NCBI RefSeq assembly: GCF_032062135.1
Contig: NC_092859.1
Coordinates: forward strand, 44,808,388-44,872,387
Length of the DNA: 64,000 nucleotides
Direction: 5' to 3'
From: Pyxicephalus adspersus
Lineage: Eukaryota > Chordata > Amphibia > Anura > Pyxicephalidae
Shown: piece after piece, positions 56,301-64,000 of the stretch
Numbering within the stretch: the stretch's first letter is position 1
Layout of the letters: each line of letters begins with the position of its first letter
Made by a program: the position numbers and the translations under genes
Notes under the pieces: generated by a model
Told to the model about the DNA's origin: nothing
Database searches by the model: none
The model's input: the letters and a program-made list of their open reading frames with translations, nothing else

Positions 56301-59075
56301 TCAAATCAAGCTAATTTATGCAAAGATTTACACAGTCCTCATTCATTTCCATTATAAATTTTCTGCCCCAGGGAGACGCTACATGTAGCATCCCCCCAAA
56401 TATCAGCGTTTCCAAATAGCGCAAAGAAGCAGTAAATCACTACCCCACTGCTAGCATGGATCAACCCTACAAACGGTTATTCGTAAATAAAAACAGCAAT
56501 AATATTTTAACGTTTGAAATGTTTATTATGTGGGGCCAGAAAAAAAATAAATCAAATTAAAACAAAAATGAAATATTAATAATAAAAAAATGAAATTAAA
56601 AAACAAAAAAAAAGAAAATAATAGCTAAGAGCTGAAAAGGAGGAAAAAAGCTTCATTAAGTGCACATCCATGGAGCAAGGATAGAGGAGAGTGGATATGG
56701 TCTTTTAGCTGTTTTGTTCAATAAACCCCTTTTGTCTTATAAATACATCCTTGAAGCTTAACATATTGAATACACTGTAACTCTGACAGATAATAGTGTA
56801 TTGCTACAGCACATCCTTTTTTTTAAAAGAAAACCTTTTTTTTTAATATAAATAACCAGTAAAGCTGAACACTGCAAAAACAAAATTTACCCTGGGATAA
56901 AGGTTAGCAGTCCGGTGAGGAACAGAATGAAATAATTGACTTCCGCAATCTCACTTCCGCAATCCTCTTCATTCAACTAGCCCTATAAAGCATTTTGGAA
57001 GGCCCATCCACATTTTGGAAGGAAATGGTATGTAAACAGTTAAGGAGGTAAGCCGTTGATTTATTTGTATATGTACTCCAGCCCATTTACCAAACTTAAA
57101 ACCAATGGCCACTTGCAGCATACCCACCTCATCTGGAATGGCACTAAGCAGGGATCCCTATTTTCCTCTTTAATATTTGTTTGAACATTAGAAGAAAAAG
57201 AAGAAGAAACATTAGTTTTTAAATCAGAAGACAAATGCATGAACTTGCTTTATTGCTCTACCAACCTCACATAATCCTTATGAACCCAGTAGAGGCTTTG
57301 AAATATTTTGACCCAAACCTCTAATCCTAAATAGACAATAACTGTACAAATCAATGTCTTAAACTGTTATCCGATGATTCTTCATATCGCAAGCCCTATG
57401 AACTATTGTATATATTGTATAGGCAGCATGTACAGGAGGAGAGTGATAATGTAATGCAAGGGGGATGGTGTGCACAGGAGAGGATCCTCTGAAGTCCATT
57501 TAGCAGGTTTGGCATGATATTCACACACAGATAAACCCAAGCGGATATGAAGAAATTATGCAAACCATGCACCCAATCAATTAGGATAAAAGAAAAGTGA
57601 TTCATATGGATGAAAACCCTTGTATATCTTATTGATACCACATCCCCAATTATGTTAGACCATGGAATTTTTAAGGCTTCACTTTTAACAAAGGACCATT
57701 TTTTTGTAAACCATTGCAGCTTTTTGTGTAAAAACAAAAAACCCATTGCCCATTGCAGTTATTAGTATAAGGTATAGTATATAGGTATAAAAGCAAAAAT
57801 ACTTTCAGTCTCATAGAGATACATGCTCATAAATACTTTATAAGTAACATACATTATAAAGCATTGCAACATACTTTTCATCATATATTCTAGTTTATAC
57901 CTACATTGCTAAGACACCACTTCATATGGTATATGTGCACAAAAGAGCGTATACCCGGCATGAGATATAAACCAAGGATGGTGCAACTAAATTAAATATC
58001 TAATACACAAAACAATCTTTACTAAGCACTTCTTATCTGGTCACCCCTCATTTGCCTATGGTGATGTGTCTTTAGCAATTATGCAAATGTTACTTAGAAA
58101 GTATTTTTAATATCAGTAGCTGTTTGTGCTGTATAGAAATCCACATGTATTGGGTGCTAATGATGCTTATGTGTTACATTTACAGTGCACATTTGTACTA
58201 TTGTAGTACATTTTTTTAATGGACATGAGATTTTGTGTTAACTCTATCATTGACAAAGTTTGGTCAGCCAAGGGTGCGTTATTTGTAACTTGTTTAAATT
58301 TTGTTTTTGTAATATTAAGCTATCCATTAAGCTTTGATATCTTACATAATGATGTACATCATGAAACTTATCTTGTTATCTTGCAGACCTCAGTACACAA
58401 GATATTTTGGATGCATTGATAAAGAACTGTCTGTCCCTTGGTACACAATTTAAAATGCATTTACTACAAAAATGGAATCATAGTGCTGAACAAATGATCC
58501 TTGTGTAAACCAGTCAAGAAAGTCTAAGTTGGCATCTTGTAGGCTACAAATATAATTAACCTCCGGCTCACTCAAGATGCATAGAGCTCATTTGAATCAA
58601 CTCCATCAAAAAAGATCACCCATTTGACAAGCATGTTTATGTTTACTGTGCCGTCTAGGGTTGCACCCCCTTGACATCCATGTATAATGGCATCTGTCAA
58701 ACCATCTCTCCGGAGAAAATATCCCATCCAGCAGCCTCAACTCAGTTTCTAATAATATACTGTATTTCCCAAAACTCATCCTTTTTCAAGCAAGAAAACT
58801 GGCTAGCACTAGATTTTTCTGTAAAAAGGTTATCACTCATACAAAAAAGAGGATCATGGGAAAAGATGGCACAGCAAAGGTCCTCTCTAGAGCCTTTTAA
58901 TAAAACATGAATTAGATGCCAAAGCACATTAAATTTCGTTTCCCCATGACAGAAAATCAAAAAGTTATCTTTTTCTTTCTAAAGGCATATTTTTTGATTG
59001 ATCTACAGAGAAAGCGAACACAAGAAAGAAAAGAGAGAGTATATACACACTAAAACATCTCTTTAATTTCTTAAT
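55130..59075. other. No gene seen
   Basis: AT-rich. Contains the interrupted TA array and a small duplication at 56938-57022 (CTTCCGCAATC twice, CATTTTGGAAGG twice). The 116-codon minus ORF at 57396-57746 has no recognisable domain. Confidence 0.55.
56249..56297. repeat. Interrupted (TA)n microsatellite
   Basis: TA units split by one GT step near 56268; about 49 bases. Confidence 0.9.
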
Positions 59076-59079
59076 TTAA

Positions 59080-59300
59080 TATCTGACACGTAAAGATTCT
59101 CATTAAGCCAGTCAATGAAGCCTGGAAATACAATTTTCGTGCAAACTGTCGCTATCATAACTTACATGCAACTTCAGATGGTGCGCTGTAAGCAATGTGA
59201 TTAAAACCATTCATCTTTTCTGTCAACTTCTCGCTCCTGTTATTAAACGAAGGGGCTATGTGGGACTTACCAGCTGACAACTCCATTTGGGAAAGGGGGG
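59080..59300. other. High-complexity unique stretch, candidate conserved non-coding sequence
   Basis: Non-repetitive, with balanced composition and several unmutated CpG sites (GACACGTAAAG, GGTGCGCTG, TTCTCGCTCC) unlike the CpG-poor surroundings. No exon structure seen. Confidence 0.25.
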
Positions 59301-59304
59301 CTGC

Positions 59305-62300
59305 GTGCTATCACTGGATGCACTAAAGGAGTCTCTTACAATACATCTCATGGAAGCAGTCAGCAGTACTTGAGTACCTGGGTGGCTGCTAAATTGAAGG
59401 TTAAGCAGCCAGGAATAGGATCAAAGCAAAGTGTCAGGTTTGTGGGAAAAGGTGCTTAATCTAGCTTTTTAGATGACCTGGTGGCATGACAAAGACAGAA
59501 TCTATTGCTGTTACTGGCTTAAATGCAGTGTGGGATAGCTCATCAACAACAAATTTTGCTTTTAGGGTTTAGAACAGATTCAGGCTCAGTCAATTGTTTA
59601 TTTATGCAGGTTTTACTGAAACAAACTAGCGTTCTTTATTGTTTGAGTGTAGCCGTGATTGCCATTTATTGCACGTTGATCATTTTAAGATGGGGAGAGT
59701 TTTCCTTTATTTATTTTTTTATGTTGCTTGTGTCCCTTTGGGGTAGTTTCCCTCTGTTTTCTGTCCTTGACAAGCAACAAGAAGTCTGAAAAAATCTTTC
59801 TATGGCTCAATTAAGAACAGCATTTTAAAATTACTAATCCCCAGTATATACTGCTAACCACTAGATATTAGAAAGTAGTAGTTTGAGATAATTGTTAGGC
59901 ATTTTTATTTCTTTACTTTTAATGGAATTTTTGTAAGCAGTTGAAGCAGGTAATCACTCTTGGATGCTGCAAAAAATAAGAGGTAATGCTACCGCAAGTG
60001 AACGCCTGAAAAATGGAAACAATGCAAACTCATTTGATCCAATGTTAACTTTTTTAGGACATTATTTAATGTGGTTTACTGCAGTGATACCACTTGAAAA
60101 TACGCTGAACTTAGTCTAAGGATCCCAAAAGATATCCCTCATTAGGGTAAGATTCTCTTGTCCTGTTCCACTGACCGCTTTGAAATTCAATTTCTTTCTA
60201 CAATGACCACTGGGACAAATGTAGAAAGTGGATCTCTCCAGTTGTTAAATAGCAATAAAAATGTAAAGGTGGTCTAAACCAGTGTTGCAAAACTTAGCTT
60301 GACGTCTGTTTGGCTGAAATGAAGAAAAAACTCACATGTAAAACATCCAAATCCAATGGATATGATACTGTATTAATAAATATTATAAAAAAACTAATTT
60401 CAGGCAAAGTTCAGTTGGGTTGTAGACACAGATGTTGCTGGGCAGCTCCCAGAGGCTGACACCACCACTTGGCCACTCCAATCCCTGTGTTGATTCTTAA
60501 TGAATTTGTGTTCTAGCATTTAGCAGCAGGCAGTATAGGTGGCCAGGGGTGAGTCACAATTTGGGAAAACAAGCGAAATGTAATGCCAGGAAAAAAATTG
60601 CTTATGTATAACTGGAACTAATTGCTGTGATTTTACTTGGTTAATTGTCAGAAATTGTGAAATCACTGCACAAAAAATGTTACATTTTTACAGTTTGCTT
60701 TTTAAAGCAGCTAAGGTCTGAGTAGAAAAGCCTGTTGCCTTCAAGCATGCTGTGGAGGATCAAAGGTCTCTCTGCAAAGGTCCAGTACACCCACTATGGA
60801 TTCAGCCCTAAAAGCAATAATGCTCATAAACCTTCCCATAATGATGTTGATTCCATAGTTCTGACTATGACTTTGCAAGCAGACATGTGAAACCTGAAAA
60901 AAAATCGCTTTGACCTGGAGAAAATAAGGGTCACCATTCACTATTCACCATTTATATTGGCAGAGGACATACTTTTCTGCTCTATTGCTATTGCTACTTC
61001 AGAAAGAAAACTAAATGTAAAACATTGAACATGATTTAATTTGATGTATCTTGAATATATTAGGATGATTTAAACTAGGAGCTCAGTTGTTTTTTCTAGT
61101 CAGACAGATAACTGTCCCTCTGTCCCTCTTTCTTCCTCAATTGTCCCTCTTTTTGGATGGATTTATACAACTCTATTTAGTTAGTAACAAATGTTATCTT
61201 GCATTAAACCTTTTATCCAGCCCCTTGTTATATTGAAAAACTAATATCAAGGAAATGTAGTAGTTAAAACATGTTTGGAGTTTTCAATTTTTACAGTCCA
61301 CAAAATGGGCATGTGGTAGGGGTTTATCATTTGCCTACATACATCGAGCCAATATATGTTCCTTCTCCCTATCTCCAACCAACATTGGAACAAATTATAT
61401 ATGACCAATTCTGATGAAACATGGCTTCTTAATTTTGAACAGTTTTAGACAAAGCTGTCATTTAAAAGCTGTCATACTTTTCAGTGAATTGGACAGGCGT
61501 TAATTTGACAGGTAAATAACAATAATGTATCCACTGCTTTCTAATAAATTATTGTCATTTAACTGTCAAATTAAGAAATCAGCATCAACATCATGTATCA
61601 ATGTTTAATAGTGTTATTTACAGGAAATAATATAACCACTTAATAAAGGTGAAGCAAAACAACCCCAGCAAGAGAAATAATACTTCTAAAAACTAATCTA
61701 CCAATGGTACACATATTATAACATTGTAATACTGGACTCCAAATCCACCGGATAAAATATGGCTCTGATGATCAATAAAGCTGTATGTGTAGGAATACAC
61801 AAGACGGTACCGGAGAAATTATATCCTTTTCATTTGCTTTACTCCACACCCGTGGGGCCACCTGTCTTCCTATCTTGGAAAAGAATTTAGCATAAAGCCT
61901 CTTTAGAACCATAAATTATTCTGAAAGGCTGATGTTTCTGGTGAAAACTATTTACCCTGTTAAGCTGGCAAGTGAATACCGTGAAAATATTATTACAGTG
62001 AATATAATAAAAATGAACAATAACTGTCCAGCCAGTGAAGGATGCACATATAAGAAAGATGTATGCTTTAAAGTGTAATTTTCCTTCAGAAATGAAGCTT
62101 ATACAACACCGTAGACAGAGAAATTATACACACCGTTTACAATGTGATCTTGCCATATGTTGGTTATGGCGATTCCTGATTTTTCTATAAGTTTTTCTTT
62201 TATTTGTTTGTGTAAGTACATTTTTATGCATTTGAATATATGTAAGTCAGTTTGTCCTTTGTAAAAAGTCATTCAATTCTAATACATTCAAGCCTAATAC

Positions 62301-62435
62301 ATAAATCACTTATTCCATTTAAACATTTATTATTTGTAAGATTTGAAACTAAACTCCATGAAGATGTAAAAGCATATATACAATCTATAAACAAATTATG
62401 CATACATTTAAAAACAGAATTCAATGTTATTATCA
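59305..62435. other. No gene seen
   Basis: AT-rich with only chance ORFs and no repeat family seen elsewhere in the window. Confidence 0.6.
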
Positions 62436-62439
62436 GTGC

Positions 62440-62660
62440 ATCCAGTCAAAGTACCTGGATTTCACTTGGCATCATTCTACTGCAATTGTTTAGCAGCACT
62501 CAGACTGGGAGAGAGGTACCACTAGAAGCCAATCAGATGTGCTGTATGCCCATGTTCTGAGAATGAATGCCTTGATAGGAGGAGAAAAAAAGAGGGATGA
62601 CCTCATTAGTTGGCTGTCGCTTCTTTATTATTATTCCCTATTTGCTTAACTAGAATAAAG
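62440..62660. other. High-complexity unique stretch, candidate conserved non-coding sequence
   Basis: Repeat-free segment with a CCAAT-type motif (AGCCAATCAG) and GGATGACCTCATTAG. No ORF beyond chance. Confidence 0.2.
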
Positions 62661-63009
62661 AAAGGTCAAAACAGCTCCTATAATATCTCAAACATTATGA
62701 ATGTATTTCAACCTTTTTTTAGTTTTCTGTCTGGAGTCCAGCTCTGAAATTTATTTAAACTTTTTTTTTTAATAATTTTGTAATGATCATGCCCTAAAGG
62801 TCTTTATTTAAAGTCTTTGTGTTATAAGGTGTCCTTGTCTCTCAGTTGGGTCCTTGTGGTGTGGTGTGTCCTTGTTTTACCTTCTTCTAATGAACAGGCA
62901 AAACAGGCAACAGGCAGGGTGAACATAGAGGGTGGGGTACTAAAAAGTCAACTAAAAAGTCAAAAGTCAATAAAACCCACACTAAAAAAAAAACTGTTAA
63001 TGTGACTGT

Positions 63010-63780
63010 AATGCGCCTGGGCACACAAACCACAGCCAAAGAATCCTTTTGACAAGCTTTATTTGTAGTCAAAAAACAAGGCAAGGGTTAATCACAGGTG
63101 ATCAGTCCCATAAGCATGGTACAGAAGGGTAAGGCAAAGGCGGGTCAGGAACAATCCAAGGTCAGGGCAGGCAGCAGGCAAGAATAGTCACAAACAATCT
63201 AAGGTCAGGGCAGGCGGAGTTCAGGTAACGACACCACAGGTTAATATCACCCAACACAGAGAATGCACCCAGCCACACTGTACTCACAGAGGCTTATAGC
63301 GGGCAATGGTGTTCAGGACAGGTTCTCCCTAAATTGCCAGAGTGCCCAATGACCTTGCACCACCTGGCGCCATTTGATTGGAGGATAACTGAATGCAGCC
63401 GCAGGGAATTCAAACTAACTATGCCCCGCCCTGCGGCGAGGCAGCCGGGGAGTACAAGGTAGCACACGTGGTGGTAGCACACGTGGTGGTAGCACACGCA
63501 CCTCTTCCCACAGCACCCCTGGGATGTGCCCTACTTTGCACATCCACAGGAGTGCGGAGAACAAGACTTTCTGTTCACGTCCATAGGGATCCTGGGGATG
63601 CCGCCTGGCCGAACAGTAGTTCGGCTAGAACGGATCTCTCCGCCTGCAGGGAGAGACACACTGCGAGCATGGCAGCAGCCTGCTGCAGCGGCGTCACCCT
63701 CTGGGGCTGTGATCCCCAGGGACACCGCGGGCTCGCTGGAAAGGTAGTTCTTTACAGTGACAAACTAAGAAAATAGAGAG
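63010..63780 (-). repeat. Long dispersed repeat, possibly an LTR, copy B
   Basis: GC-rich relative to its surroundings. GGTCAGGGCAGGCAGC at about 63160 and a second GGTCAGGGCAGGCGG about 45 bases on correspond to the reverse complement of GCTGCCTGCCCTGACC in the 48 kb block. It contains a 15-bp tandem repeat at 63459-63500. No paired repeat in the window. Confidence 0.4.
63459..63500 (+). repeat. 15-bp tandem repeat carrying CACGTG
   Basis: AGCACACGTGGTGGT starts at 63461 and 63476, and a partial third unit starts at 63491. Two units contain the palindrome CACGTG (E-box core); the third has CACGCA. Confidence 0.8.
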
Positions 63781-63889
63781 CACATTGAGATAATTCACAA
63801 AGGACCCCAATCTTGGGTTTCCAGCACACAATAGGACAGGAGGGATTAGGATGGAGGGGCCATAAATCACAAGCACAATCAGAGATTAA

Positions 63890-63985
63890 AAAAAAAACAT
63901 AAATTAGGAATCCCTGGTTAGCACCTAGTAATCTTGTGCCATTAGCTGAAGTGCTAACCAGGGATTCCTAATTTATGTTTTTTTT
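63890..63985. repeat. Perfect 35-bp-arm hairpin near the window end
   Basis: The left arm 63890-63924 ends GGTTAGCAC and the right arm 63951-63985 begins GTGCTAACC. All 35 positions pair, including an A run facing a T run. The loop is 26 bases. Perfect pairing contrasts with the mutated older fold-backs in the window. Confidence 0.9.
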
Positions 63986-64000
63986 CATTGTATCGGGGTA

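Noticed and set aside
57396..57746. 116-codon minus ORF
   Set aside because: Random hydrophobic composition; no homologous family recognised and no exon context.
63393..63776. 127-codon plus ORF
   Set aside because: Lies within the GC-rich dispersed repeat and includes the 15-bp tandem repeat (AHVVVAHVVVAH); not a gene.
1..64000. CRISPR arrays, operons, bacterial promoters, phage genes
   Set aside because: The window is vertebrate-like; no regularly spaced direct repeats with unique spacers and no prokaryotic gene organisation.
1..64000. tRNA, rRNA or other structured RNA genes
   Set aside because: Only tRNA-like SINE heads were found; none has a full cloverleaf that I could support.

Overview
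The window reads as non-coding DNA from an amphibian, most likely a frog. It is AT-rich and has no recognisable host exon. It is dense with interspersed repeats whose style I associate with ranoid frog genomes; that assignment is inference, not a database match. The only long open reading frames with recognisable domains belong to a tyrosine-recombinase retrotransposon of the Ngaro type.

Left end (1-5735, minus strand): a large, nearly coding-complete Ngaro-type element. In sense order it carries gag (with a CCCH zinc finger), reverse transcriptase plus RNase H, a tyrosine recombinase, and an SGNH-hydrolase ORF. gag and the recombinase are each broken by one in-frame stop; the other two frames are open. 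The leader has three TTTCCCGC boxes exactly 16 bp apart. The 3' end probably runs off the left edge of the window.

Right of centre (44130-47640, minus strand): a second, older and more divergent member of the same clade. It has the same gene order but is full of frameshifts and deletions. Two further loci, 11250-11712 and 28440-28930 (plus strand), carry what look like the non-coding termini of such elements without any ORFs, i.e. candidate solo ends.

The rest is a mosaic of non-autonomous DNA transposons, SINEs and fold-back repeats. Three hAT insertions or families have sequence-level support: 18331-18846 and 33453-35579 (same family, each with a perfect 8-bp target duplication) and 32689-33262 (different family, 8-bp duplication). 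TTAA-flanked, piggyBac-like elements lie at 20867-21441, 29003-30124 (two units in tandem) and 8806-9262. A fold-back family starting GGGCCTGATTTAT has four members, and a compound inverted repeat occupies 25165-26225. A tRNA-derived SINE family has three copies, and one L1-type reverse transcriptase fossil lies near 39.4-39.6 kb. Several shorter families are seen only because copies recur inside the window.

The long remaining stretches hold no gene I can support. A few are high-complexity and repeat-free and are flagged as candidates for conserved non-coding sequence. The genes that act together are those of the Ngaro element: Gag to package RNA, RT/RNase H to make DNA, the recombinase to insert a circular intermediate, and an accessory hydrolase of unknown purpose.
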